Both the position numbers and the translations under genes were made by a program. Under the pieces are notes generated by a model that saw only the letters and a program-made list of their open reading frames with translations, made no database searches and had not been told where the DNA came from. A stretch of 64,000 bases of DNA, from positions 186,001 to 250,000 of the forward strand of contig BEIE01000002.1 of assembly GCA_002898255.1 (NCBI GenBank), in the 5' to 3' direction. Positions 8,636-16,831 of the stretch are shown piece after piece. Source of the stretch: a bacterium HR28 (GTDB lineage Bacteria; Chloroflexota; Chloroflexia; Thermomicrobiales; Thermomicrobiaceae). Numbering within the stretch: the first letter of the stretch is position 1; each line of letters opens with the position of its first letter.

Positions 8636-10219
8636 CTACTCCTCGTTCAGCCAGGCCCGCACGACATGTGCCACTGTGGCGGGATCCTTTTTGGCCAGCT
8701 CCTGAAGTTCTCGCAACGTTGGCGGCGGGCCACTCGGTGGCTTGAGCGCTGCCTCTGCTTGCCCTGGCAGGCCGGCTGACGGCCCGGCTGCCCCTGCAGC
8801 AGCGGCCGCAGGCCCCGGTAGCACCTCCGTGGCCACCTCGTAGCGTGGCGCCGGAGGCAGCGCGGTACGCTGCGCGGCAAGCACACGCCAGGCAAAGAGC
8901 AGCGCGAGCAACGGAATCAGCACCATCGCGCCGATCCGTGCCGCTTCCAGAACGCGATCCATCAGCGCTGGACCAGCCACAGCTTCCTCCGCCGTCGCCG
9001 TTGTGAACGGCACGACGCTCACCGTGACCTGATCACCACGCTCCGGTACGATCCCTGCAGCAGCCGCCACCAGATCCCGTACCTGCTCGGCTACGGCAGG
9101 ATCCACCGCCGCGCTGTTCAGCACGACCGCCACCGAGAGCCTCTGAATCTTTCCTGGTGCTTGGACGACACGCTCCACCTGTCGGGAGAGTTCGTAGTTC
9201 ACCGTACTCTCCCGCAGCTCGCTGCGCTGCTGGTTCTGCCCAGCCGCTCCTTCTTGATAGGTGTCTACGTTACTGTCTACCCCAGGCACACCAATCGGGC
9301 CGGTCGTCGTCCCTTCCGTCGTCTGCACGCGCTCCTGTTGGCTGCGCACCTGCGGCTGGGTACCGTTCGGACTATAGATCTCACTGTCCACCTGCCGCTG
9401 GTCCCAGTCAAAGCTCGCACTGACTTGCACAGCCGCGTTGTTGTTCCCGACCACTCGCGCTACGATCGTCTGGAGCTGCGTCGCCATCGCCGTCTCGAAC
9501 GCTCGCTGTGCCTTGAGGTGATCGCTCATCCCACCAGCCGCCGCTACGCCGCCACCCGACCAGAGCGCATTCCCGCTCTCGTCCACCACCGTGACGTGCT
9601 CCGGCTGAAGTCCCGGTACAGCGGCTGAGACCAGGTGCACCACACCGCGCACCTGCTCATCAGTCAGCCGACTCCCCGGTTTCAGCTGCAGGACCACCGC
9701 TGCCGTCGTCGGCTGCTGCTGCTCGGTGAACAGCGACTGCTCCGGGATGACCAGGTGTACGCGTGCCGACCGCACCCCGTCGAGCTGGCTGATCGTCCGC
9801 GCCAACTCTCCTTCCAACGCCCGCTGGTAGTTCACCCGCTGCTGGAAGTCGGTCACCCCAAACGAGGAGCGGTCGAACAGCTCAAAGCCAAGTGTCCCGC
9901 TCTTAGGTAACCCCTGTGCTGCCAGGGCTAGTCGCAGCTTCGCAACCTGATCGACCGGTACACTGATCGCAGTTCCGTCATTCGAGAGCTTGTAAGGCAC
10001 TCCCTGCTGCCGAAGCTGCTCGATAATCGCAGCCGCATCGTCCGCCGAAAGCCCCGAGTAGAGCGGCGCATACTGCTGCGGCGGCTGAATGAGGAGCAGA
10101 AGCGCGACGGCAAAGATCGCCGTCAGACCAACGGCGACAATCGCCACCCGCCGGTTCTGGCTGAGCCCGTCCCAGCGCTCTCGTAGGAGCTCCCAGTATG
10201 GTGCAAACCGTCGCAGCAT
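8636..10219 (-). CDS. fliF: Flagellar MS-ring protein FliF
   Basis: FliF builds the MS ring in the cytoplasmic membrane, the base on which rod, switch and export gate assemble. The 527-residue product has two membrane helices (about residues 26-44 and 430-450). Between them lie ring-building motifs of the YscJ/FliF family (YAPLYSGLSADDAAAIIEQL and GFELFDRSSFGVTDF) and a FliF C-terminal domain. The cytoplasmic tail after the second helix ends with the FliG-binding region (PATVAHVVRAWLNEE). Gaps are 25 nt to fliE and 7 nt to fliG. Confidence 0.96.
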   Translation of the reverse strand: MLRRFAPYWELLRERWDGLSQNRRVAIVAVGLTAIFAVALLLLIQPPQQYAPLYSGLSADDAAAIIEQLRQQGVPYKLSNDGTAISVPVDQVAKLRLALAAQGLPKSGTLGFELFDRSSFGVTDFQQRVNYQRALEGELARTISQLDGVRSARVHLVIPEQSLFTEQQQPTTAAVVLQLKPGSRLTDEQVRGVVHLVSAAVPGLQPEHVTVVDESGNALWSGGGVAAAGGMSDHLKAQRAFETAMATQLQTIVARVVGNNNAAVQVSASFDWDQRQVDSEIYSPNGTQPQVRSQQERVQTTEGTTTGPIGVPGVDSNVDTYQEGAAGQNQQRSELRESTVNYELSRQVERVVQAPGKIQRLSVAVVLNSAAVDPAVAEQVRDLVAAAAGIVPERGDQVTVSVVPFTTATAEEAVAGPALMDRVLEAARIGAMVLIPLLALLFAWRVLAAQRTALPPAPRYEVATEVLPGPAAAAAGAAGPSAGLPGQAEAALKPPSGPPPTLRELQELAKKDPATVAHVVRAWLNEE

Positions 10220-10244
10220 GGTGCTCGCTCGTTCCGTCTACCAA

Positions 10245-10550
10245 TTAGATCGGCATCGACATGACTTCACGGTAGGCCTCGAGCGCCCGGTTGCGGATCT
10301 GCAGCGCTGCCTGCAACCCAATCGACGCCGTCTCCAAGGCCACCATGACCTGGTGCAGGTCAACGTCTTCTCCGGCTGCCAGTGCCAGTGCTAGCCGGTC
10401 AGCCTCGTTCAACTGCTCGTTCAACGCTCCAAAAGCCTTCTCTAACACCTCGCCGAAGGATGGACCGCTCGGTTTCGACGCCGGCGATGCTGTCCCACTT
10501 CCGACCGGCGCAATCTCTCCCGTGATCGGTGCAACTGGCGCGATGCTCAT
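10245..10550 (-). CDS. fliE: Flagellar hook-basal body protein FliE
   Basis: FliE is the small rod component that joins the MS ring to the rod. The 101-residue protein has a variable N-terminus and the conserved helical C-terminal half (SFGEVLEKAFGALNEQLNEA, then LHQVMVALETASIGLQAALQIRNRALEAYREVMSM in two stretches), with the FliE-typical 'IRN...AY.E.M.M' ending. It lies between flgC and fliF as in most bacteria. Confidence 0.95.
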   Translation of the reverse strand: MSIAPVAPITGEIAPVGSGTASPASKPSGPSFGEVLEKAFGALNEQLNEADRLALALAAGEDVDLHQVMVALETASIGLQAALQIRNRALEAYREVMSMPI

Positions 10551-10581
10551 CTTGTCCCCCTCTCCACCGTGCGCGTGAGGC

Positions 10582-11037
10582 TCACGCTCGGCCGATGCTC
10601 AATGCCCGCATCGCCATCGCCTTCAGTGACTCCAGTACCGTCACGTTCGCCTCATACGCCCGGGTTGCAGCGATAAGATTCGTCATCTCGCTCACCACAT
10701 CGATGTCCGGGTAGCGCACAATCCCGTTCGCATCAGCGTCCGGGTGGCTCGGATCGTAAACCTCGCGCACCGCCTGCTGGTCGACGACGATGCCAGCGAC
10801 GTGAACGCCGCGCGCAACGCTTGGGGGCGTCTGCACGATCCCGGTCCGTGTCTGCAGAAGACGAGCAAAGGGACTTGGCTGCTCCGCAGCAAAGACGACC
10901 TGTCGTCGCAGGTACGGTCCCCCTTGTGGCGTCCGCGTCGTGTCGACATTCGCCAAATTCGACGCTGTGACATCCATCCGCACTCGTTGTGCCGTCAGAG
11001 CCGACAGGCTTACCCGCATCGTCTCGAAGATCCCCAT
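10582..11037 (-). CDS. flgC: Flagellar proximal rod protein FlgC
   Basis: FlgC is a proximal rod subunit. The chosen ATG at 11037 gives 151 residues beginning MGIFETMRVSLSALTAQRVRM and is preceded by an AGAAGGGCGG ribosome site; the upstream extension of the open frame is probably untranslated. The rod motif DVTASNLANVDTTRTP and the C-terminal helix (VSEMTNLIAATRAYEANV) are clear. VRYPDIDVV before the last helix is typical of FlgC. It is the first gene of the operon, with no flgB in front of it. Confidence 0.95.
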   Translation of the reverse strand: MGIFETMRVSLSALTAQRVRMDVTASNLANVDTTRTPQGGPYLRRQVVFAAEQPSPFARLLQTRTGIVQTPPSVARGVHVAGIVVDQQAVREVYDPSHPDADANGIVRYPDIDVVSEMTNLIAATRAYEANVTVLESLKAMAMRALSIGRA

Positions 11038-12215
11038 CGGCAACCGCCCTTCTGCTTCCCTGCCCCTCGTTTGCATGACCAACACTACGCATCGGTCGGC
11101 AACTTGCCGATATCCTGACGGTCGGAAGCAGGGGAGGGACGGAAGTCCACACTACCCCGGTACCGAGGGGCGAGCCGCGCACGCATGGGCTTGCAATTTT
11201 CCTCCCAACCCCCAGGCCGCTGTGCTTCCAAGGAACACGGCACCGCAGCGGCAAAGCCCCCCGCATCCTGCAGCCAGGGACACAGGCTCAATCGACGACA
11301 GTGCGTCTCCGCTCGGTCGGCAACAGGACCACCTGCCTGCCAAACGAGCGATGTGCTGCTGTTGAAGGAGAGACATCCCCTACGCTCTGACAGAGAGGGA
11401 AACGATAAGGAGGAGCACACGGGAAGAGCTGTGCGAGACCGCTCGCTTCACACCCTGCTCAACAAAACCATCCCTGCCACCCCTTCTAGCCGAGGATCAC
11501 GCACTGCCTTCTGCATTCCCGATGAAGGGGCCGACCCTGCCCATGCCTTTCTCCCGCGAGCACGGCGCCCTATGTCCCCGTTAGGACACCGCCCGCCTTC
11601 CGTGCAATAGCGAGAAATACCGTCTCGCCTCGCCTGTATGATCGAAACGGCCTTTACATCGTCCCGGAGAAGATACCAGGCCGACCGGCGCGGGCCAGCA
11701 ATGCTCGTTTCGCACCGACCGATCGCCTGAGAATCCGGTGGCCTCGGGTGGGGTACACCACGCAGTATCCGTCCAACCTAAAGGGATCCTCTATCCGTGA
11801 CGCAAGGAGTTGGTCTGTCTCGCCTCCAGGGGACAGATTGCCGCTACCAGCAAGATTCCGCAGGATCGAGCACTACTGATCCTTCCCCACAACCACAGTG
11901 AGAACAGCGCGCAGGACAGCCACACTGCCTGTGAGTGACAGGATGAGCATCCTCCGAGGAAACCACAGCCACTCACCCCCGCCCTGCCCAGTCAAGAACT
12001 CGAAGCAGAGTCCGACCTTCCGCACCTGGCCACACTGTACCCAACACGATGACTTCGCCTGCTTCCTGTTGCGTCTCCCGCGCATGACGCCGGAACGGAG
12101 AGGTGCCCTTTCCCAGCACTGTGCTTTCTCTGTGAATCCGATACCCAGTCTGCCACAGTGAAAGAGAATGACTATGGCTTCTATGCTGACAACTGCCGTC
12201 TCGGTACGATTCCGC
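11038..12215. other. Intergenic region upstream of the flagellar operon, no gene recognised
   Basis: This stretch of nearly 1.2 kb has only short open frames without family resemblance. It must hold the promoter of the flagellar operon on the minus strand, but no clear sigma-28 or sigma-70 site could be picked out by eye. Confidence 0.5.
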
Positions 12216-12521
12216 TCATGCCTCCGGCTTCGGCACGAGATAGATCCGCACACCTTGGTGAATGAGGTAGTTCAAGAGGCGGACGCGGGTCTCCAGACCA
12301 ATCCGCCCCAACGGCGGGATTAGCGGCACCCCATGCAGCGCCGCCTTCGCCACAATCCATTCACGGAACTGCCGGTCAGTCATTTCGGCCACCGTAATGT
12401 TTTCATCGCCGCGACCATCCTCCCGCGGTACCAGAACGTAGACGCGCCGCAGATCCTCTACTGTGAGGTCCGGCTGCGGAGCTCGCGCGTATCGGCCGTA
12501 CGGAAAGCGCCCGATATACAT
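12216..12521 (-). CDS. Conserved-looking hypothetical protein
   Basis: The frame gives 101 residues from an ATG at 12521 preceded by GGGGGAAA at normal spacing; an upstream ATG pair at 12569 would add 16 residues. Composition is soluble and mixed alpha/beta, with a patterned middle (LTVEDLRRVYVLVPRED, then TDRQFREWIVAKA) and a basic hydrophobic end (LLNYLIHQGVRIYLVPKPEA). There is no signal peptide, membrane helix or metal motif. Third-position GC and the heptad-like pattern look like real coding sequence. No family recognised. It stands alone between two long non-coding stretches. Confidence 0.5.
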   Translation of the reverse strand: MYIGRFPYGRYARAPQPDLTVEDLRRVYVLVPREDGRGDENITVAEMTDRQFREWIVAKAALHGVPLIPPLGRIGLETRVRLLNYLIHQGVRIYLVPKPEA

Positions 12522-12928
12522 GCCGTTTCCCCCATTTGTGCCCACTGCGTCAACCCCCTCGATCATCACTGACTGTCCGGGAAGGCGTCACATTGCTCTT
12601 CATGTCCCCTGATCCAAGGCCTGGGCTACCAGCCATGCCACTGTCTATCAGTTTCCCGCACCGTCACTCCTGCTCGTCTCGTCACCGGAACGCACTTTCC
12701 ACCAGTCCCATAAACACGACCAGGAGGCGATCAGCGCGCTCGGCACCTCGTGTTACCGGAATACTTCGCGGCGCATCCCACTCCGCACAGCTCTACTCGG
12801 AACCATTGCCAATCACCTGCCTACCCCCAACTTCTGACTCGCCTTCCCGTGCCTGACAGAATGATCGCAGAGCACCCTGACAAACACCACCGCCACTGTT
12901 TTCCGGTAAGCACCGCTCCTCAAGCGTT

Positions 12929-12959
12929 CCCCCTCTCGCGCCACGCACGGGAGAGGGGG
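12929..12959. repeat. Inverted repeat, 9-bp perfect stem
   Basis: CCCCCTCTC at 12929-12937 pairs perfectly with GAGAGGGGG at 12951-12959 around a 13-nt loop. G-rich sequence follows directly. It resembles REP/MITE-like intergenic hairpins; no gene end lies nearby that would make it a terminator. Confidence 0.55.
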
Positions 12960-13105
12960 TCAGGGGCTGAGGGGAGTGACTGCGGGAGACTGGGTGAGGG
13001 TTGCACCGGAGTGAGGGCAGCGAGGGCTGGCCAACGGTCAAGGGGGTCTTTTGCACACCTACGGCGCTCGGTGATTGCCGCGTCATCCCGGCCGTCCGGG
13101 ACGGC

Positions 13106-13125
13106 GGGCGCGATACATCGCCCCC
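13106..13125. repeat. Inverted repeat sharing a core with 41661-41680
   Basis: GGGCGCGAT and ATCGCCCCC form an imperfect stem (8 of 9 pairs) around AC. The core GCGATACATCGCCCCC differs by one base from the hairpin at 41661, GCGATACGTCGCCCCC, so the two may be copies of one dispersed element. Confidence 0.45.
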
Positions 13126-13419
13126 TACGAAGCGGTGACCCAATCCCGCAAGCCCCTCGTAATAGCATCCCGTCACGGCCCCTTCCGGACGCACCTGACC
13201 CGGCACTGGAGTAGACGTTTGCGCTGCCCCACGCTGCCGAACGATCGCGTGACTTTCCCCTCTCTCCTTGACACCAGGCTTTGCTCCAAGCCGCACCCTG
13301 GGCAGCGTGATCCGAAAGTCCAGGCTCCGCACGCCCCCTTTTCACCTCCCAAACCATTCGCCCTACCGACGGTCTCGGATGGTACGATCAGCCCGGACAT
13401 GCGACGAAGGGAGAGCGCG

Positions 13420-14682
13420 ATGCAGTGGGACGAACTGGTTCGAGTCACACCGGAGCTCGACGCCTGGTTGCGCGAGACGCGCCGCTATCTTCACATGAAC
13501 CCGGAACTCTCCTTGCAAGAAGTCAACACAGCGCGTCTCGTTGCCGGACATCTGCGCGAACTCGGGATCGAGCACCGGACGGGCCTCGGTGGTGACGGGC
13601 GCCCGCTGTTCATGTCACCGGAGGCACTACGGGCTGCCGGAATTCAACCGGGGCCGACAACGGGAGGAAACGGGATTCTCGCCTTGATCCGCGGCGAGCG
13701 AGGCCCAGGCCGTACCGTTCTCCTCCGCGCTGACATGGACGCGCTCCCGATCGACGAGCAGAACGACGTCCCCTATCGATCGACCCGCCCCGGCGTCATG
13801 CACGCCTGCGGCCATGATGCTCACACCACCATTCTGCTCGGCGTAGCCGAACTCCTGCATGCCTTGCGTGATCGTTTCGCTGGCACCGTCAAGCTCATGT
13901 TCCAGCCGGCCGAGGAGGGACCCGGTGGTGCTGCCGCCATGGTTGCCGACGGCATTCTCGACGATCCTCCAGTCGATGCTGCCTTCGCCCTTCACGTCGA
14001 CAGTACCCATCGGGCCGGCGAGGTCGCCATCTCACCCGGTCCCGCTACGGCCGCGGCCGATACCTTCCGCATCGTCGTGCGCGGCATCGGCGGTCACGCT
14101 GCGAAGCCCCAAACCGCGGTCGATCCGATCGTCGTCGCCGCGCAGATTGTCATCGCGCTCCAGACACTCGTCAGCCGAGAAACCAACCCGCTTGACTCAG
14201 CAGTGATCACCGTCGGCAAGCTCCACGCCGGAACGGCGACCAATATCATCCCCGACCACGCTATCCTGGAGGGCACTGTGCGGACATACTCACCCGCCGT
14301 TCGTGATCACCTCGAGCAGCGCATCGGTGAGCTTGCGTCCGGCATTGCCCGAGCGATGCGTGCTGAGGCCGAAACGGTCTACCTGCGCGGCTATCCAGCA
14401 ATGCACAACGACCCCACGCTCACAGCCTTGGCACGGCAAGTGGCAACAGAACTCCTGGGGCCAGAGCGCGTCTATGACCGCGAGCCGCTCATGGCAGGGG
14501 AGGACTTCGCTTTTGTCGCTCAACGCGTGCCCGTCTGCATGATCAGTCTTGGGGTGGCGAATCCGGAACGCGGCATTATCTATCCACCTCATCACCCACG
14601 TTTCGACCTTGATGAGGATGCGCTGGCGGTTGGCGTCCGGCTCATGACTGCAATCGCCCTGCGCTATCTCGGAGCTGCGTGA
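13420..14682 (+). CDS. M20 family metallo-amidohydrolase (N-acyl amino acid / hippurate hydrolase type)
   Basis: The 420-residue product is a cytosolic zinc-dependent amidohydrolase of the M20D group, which cleaves acyl groups from amino acids or related amides. Motifs in order are RRYLHMNPELSLQE, VLLRADMDALPI, GVMHACGHDAHTT with the metal-binding Cys and His, MFQPAEEGPGGA with the general-base Glu pair, GGHAAKPQ in the lid domain, and MAGEDFAFVAQRVP near the C-terminus. The ATG at 13420 follows GAAGGGAGAG at good spacing and is preferred over ATG 13399. The true substrate cannot be told from sequence. The dehydrogenase gene follows after 16 nt and may be co-transcribed. Confidence 0.9.
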   Translation: MQWDELVRVTPELDAWLRETRRYLHMNPELSLQEVNTARLVAGHLRELGIEHRTGLGGDGRPLFMSPEALRAAGIQPGPTTGGNGILALIRGERGPGRTVLLRADMDALPIDEQNDVPYRSTRPGVMHACGHDAHTTILLGVAELLHALRDRFAGTVKLMFQPAEEGPGGAAAMVADGILDDPPVDAAFALHVDSTHRAGEVAISPGPATAAADTFRIVVRGIGGHAAKPQTAVDPIVVAAQIVIALQTLVSRETNPLDSAVITVGKLHAGTATNIIPDHAILEGTVRTYSPAVRDHLEQRIGELASGIARAMRAEAETVYLRGYPAMHNDPTLTALARQVATELLGPERVYDREPLMAGEDFAFVAQRVPVCMISLGVANPERGIIYPPHHPRFDLDEDALAVGVRLMTAIALRYLGAA

Positions 14683-14698
14683 CGAAGGGAAGGCAGCA

Positions 14699-16021
14699 AT
14701 GCACTCAGGACCGCATCGAGCGCGAATCCTCCGCCAGCCTAAGAAGCAGCGACTCACACGCCGCTCGTTCCTGCTCGCAACGCTTGCTTTACCGGGTTGT
14801 GCCATCGGTATTAGCCGCCAGGAAAGCGGCCCACCAACCCGTCCTCCGCTTCCCAGCCCATCGCCAGCAGCTACGGTGACGGCCCCCGTCATCACACCGA
14901 CACCTGCTGCCACTGCAGGACCGAGCCCCACTGTCGCTTCCAGCCCGGCTACCCCTGTGCCAACGCCGACCGTGCCAACCTCCGGCCCTGTTGCCATTCG
15001 AGTCGAAACGGTACTTACCGGCCTGGAGGCACCGTGGGAGGTGGCCTTTGCCCCTGACGGCCGTCTCTTCCTGACGGAGCGGCCTGGACGGGTGCGCCTG
15101 GCCGTGAACGGTGAACTCCTTGCGGAACCAGCGCTCACGCTCCCAGTTGCCGCTGTTGGCGAGGGTGGCTTGCTGGGCCTGGCACTCCACCCAAACTTTG
15201 GCGAGACGCACTGGGTTTACCTCTATTACACCTACAGCGAGGGAAATCAGCTGTGGAACCGCGTCGTTCGCTACACGGAGTCAAATGGGCGTCTGGTCGA
15301 ACCTCAGGTGATCATCGATCGTATCCCTGGCGCCTCCATCCATGACGGCGGTCGTATCGCCTTTGGCCCGGATGGGAGACTGTACATCACGACTGGTGAC
15401 GCGCGGAATCCGCCAGCTGCTCAGGACCGGACATCGCTCTCTGGCAAGATCCTTCGTGTCGAACCCGATGGTTCAATTCCTCCTGACAACCCGTTCCCTG
15501 GCTCACCCGTATGGAGTTATGGCCACCGAAATCCCCAGGGGCTCGCTTGGTCACCCGATGGGCGCCTCTATGCCACTGAGCACGGTCCCACCGGCGATCT
15601 GGGCCTTGCTGCACACGATGAAGTCAACCTGATCGAGCCCGGCCGCAACTACGGCTGGCCCTTCGTTGTGGGCACTCTTGTGCGTCAGGAGCTCCCTGAT
15701 GCTGTCCCACCTCTCATCGAGAGCGGAAACGACACCTGGGCACCCAGCGGTGCCACATTTGTCACTGCTGGGCGCATCCCGCAGTGGCAAGGGAACCTGC
15801 TCTTCGCCGGACTGCGAAGCCAGGCACTCTGGCGAGTTGTCCTGGCACCAGACGGCCAGACAGTTACACAGCTTGAGCCCCTCTATCGGGGCGAGTTCGG
15901 TCGTCTCCGCACCGTCGTCGAAGGTCCAGATGGCGCGCTGTACGTCTTGACCAGCAACCGCGATGGCCGCGGTAGCCCACAGCGTGGTGATGATCGTCTG
16001 CTCCGCCTTGTTCCCGGGTGA
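14699..16021 (+). CDS. Tat-exported lipoprotein, PQQ-dependent aldose sugar dehydrogenase family
   Basis: The 440-residue protein belongs to the six-bladed beta-propeller soluble glucose/aldose dehydrogenase family (YliI/Asd type), which oxidises sugars with pyrroloquinoline quinone. The N-terminus has a twin-arginine signal (TRRSFLLATLALPGC) whose last residue is a lipobox cysteine, so it is probably anchored on the outer face of the membrane. A Pro/Thr/Ala-rich linker (about residues 45-98) leads to the propeller, with APWEVAFAPDGRLFLTERPG, GLLGLALHPNF, GASIHDGGRIAFGPDGRLYITTGD and YGHRNPQGLAWSP. No PQQ synthesis genes are seen in the window. Confidence 0.88.
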   Translation: MHSGPHRARILRQPKKQRLTRRSFLLATLALPGCAIGISRQESGPPTRPPLPSPSPAATVTAPVITPTPAATAGPSPTVASSPATPVPTPTVPTSGPVAIRVETVLTGLEAPWEVAFAPDGRLFLTERPGRVRLAVNGELLAEPALTLPVAAVGEGGLLGLALHPNFGETHWVYLYYTYSEGNQLWNRVVRYTESNGRLVEPQVIIDRIPGASIHDGGRIAFGPDGRLYITTGDARNPPAAQDRTSLSGKILRVEPDGSIPPDNPFPGSPVWSYGHRNPQGLAWSPDGRLYATEHGPTGDLGLAAHDEVNLIEPGRNYGWPFVVGTLVRQELPDAVPPLIESGNDTWAPSGATFVTAGRIPQWQGNLLFAGLRSQALWRVVLAPDGQTVTQLEPLYRGEFGRLRTVVEGPDGALYVLTSNRDGRGSPQRGDDRLLRLVPG

Positions 16022-16282
16022 GGCCTCCGTCTAGCGGGACACGGAGCGGAGACCAGCTTGACGCAGCAATCACGGTAACGCCCGAAGAGTTGGCCACCTC
16101 CCGCGGGCGCCTCGCCTCATCGAACCAAATATTCCCTGGAATCTTGTCCACAATCGCGAGCCAACGCGCTCGCTGAGACTGTATACTGCTCTCGAAGCAA
16201 CATCCGTCAGCGAACCGAACGCGATGTAGTACTGCACGACGGCTCGCCTGGCGGGAGCAGGGCTGCTTTTCTGGAGAGAGCC

Positions 16283-16831
16283 ATGCTGATCTATTTCCTC
16301 TACCTGGCTATCGCTCTCCTTGGTCTCCTCTTTCTCGCCGCCACCTTCCTCGTCGGGGAGATCGCTGACGCCTTCGATGTGGACGCTGGTGAGGGAGTCG
16401 GCCCTTTCAACGGCAAGGTGATCGCTGTCGCCCTGACTGCCTTTGGTGCCACCGGCCTCATCGCAACCTACCTCAACACAGCACCGCTCCTGAGCGCGCT
16501 CCTCGCAGCGGCTAGTGCGCTCCTCTTCGGCGCCGCCGCCTGGTGGCTCGTCGCCTTCTTCTATCGCCAGCAGGCGACCACCACTTTCTCGCTCCAGGAA
16601 CTCCGCGGACGACTGGCTGAGGTCAGCGTTGCCATTCCAGCTGACGGCCTTGGTTACGTCGTCGTCCGCGATGCCACTGGCAGCCGCCAGCTACTGGCCC
16701 GTAGCACCCACAGCACGCCTATCCCGACCGGGCATCTTGTCCGCATTACTGACATCGTTGGAACCACCGTCGTCGTCGAACCGACCGAAGTCGCGGCTCA
16801 CGAGGTCAAGCACGAGGGAGGCATTCCATGA
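16283..16831 (+). CDS. NfeD-like membrane protein
   Basis: The 182-residue protein has a membrane helix at the N-terminus, one or two further helices (about residues 45-95), and a C-terminal OB-fold NfeD domain (about 100-175; ELRGRLAEVSVAIPADGLGYV and GHLVRITDIVGTTVVVEP). Short NfeD proteins partner flotillins in membrane microdomains. The stop overlaps the start of the flotillin gene in ATGA, which supports a common transcript and paired function. Confidence 0.85.
   Translation: MLIYFLYLAIALLGLLFLAATFLVGEIADAFDVDAGEGVGPFNGKVIAVALTAFGATGLIATYLNTAPLLSALLAAASALLFGAAAWWLVAFFYRQQATTTFSLQELRGRLAEVSVAIPADGLGYVVVRDATGSRQLLARSTHSTPIPTGHLVRITDIVGTTVVVEPTEVAAHEVKHEGGIP

Larger units (their letters stand above)
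12522..13419. other. Intergenic region with hairpin repeats
   Basis: No gene is supported here; a 179-residue minus-strand frame is a low-complexity Pro/Ser/Arg/Gly reading of repeat-like DNA. The stretch holds two inverted repeats, listed separately at 12929 and 13106. They look like dispersed intergenic elements. Confidence 0.5.

Noticed and set aside
6517-8745. Plus-strand open frame of 742 codons across fliG, fliH and fliI
   Set aside because: It is antisense to well-supported flagellar genes, Arg/Pro/Ser-rich and without domain motifs; GC-rich third positions keep the opposite strand open.
11104-11115. GCCGATAT as a sigma-28 -10 box near the flagellar operon
   Set aside because: It is on the plus strand, pointing away from the operon, and has no TAAA box at the right distance.
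12793-13332. Minus-strand open frame of 179 codons
   Set aside because: Translation of hairpin-bearing repeat DNA (Pro/Ser/Gly/Arg) with no conserved pattern.
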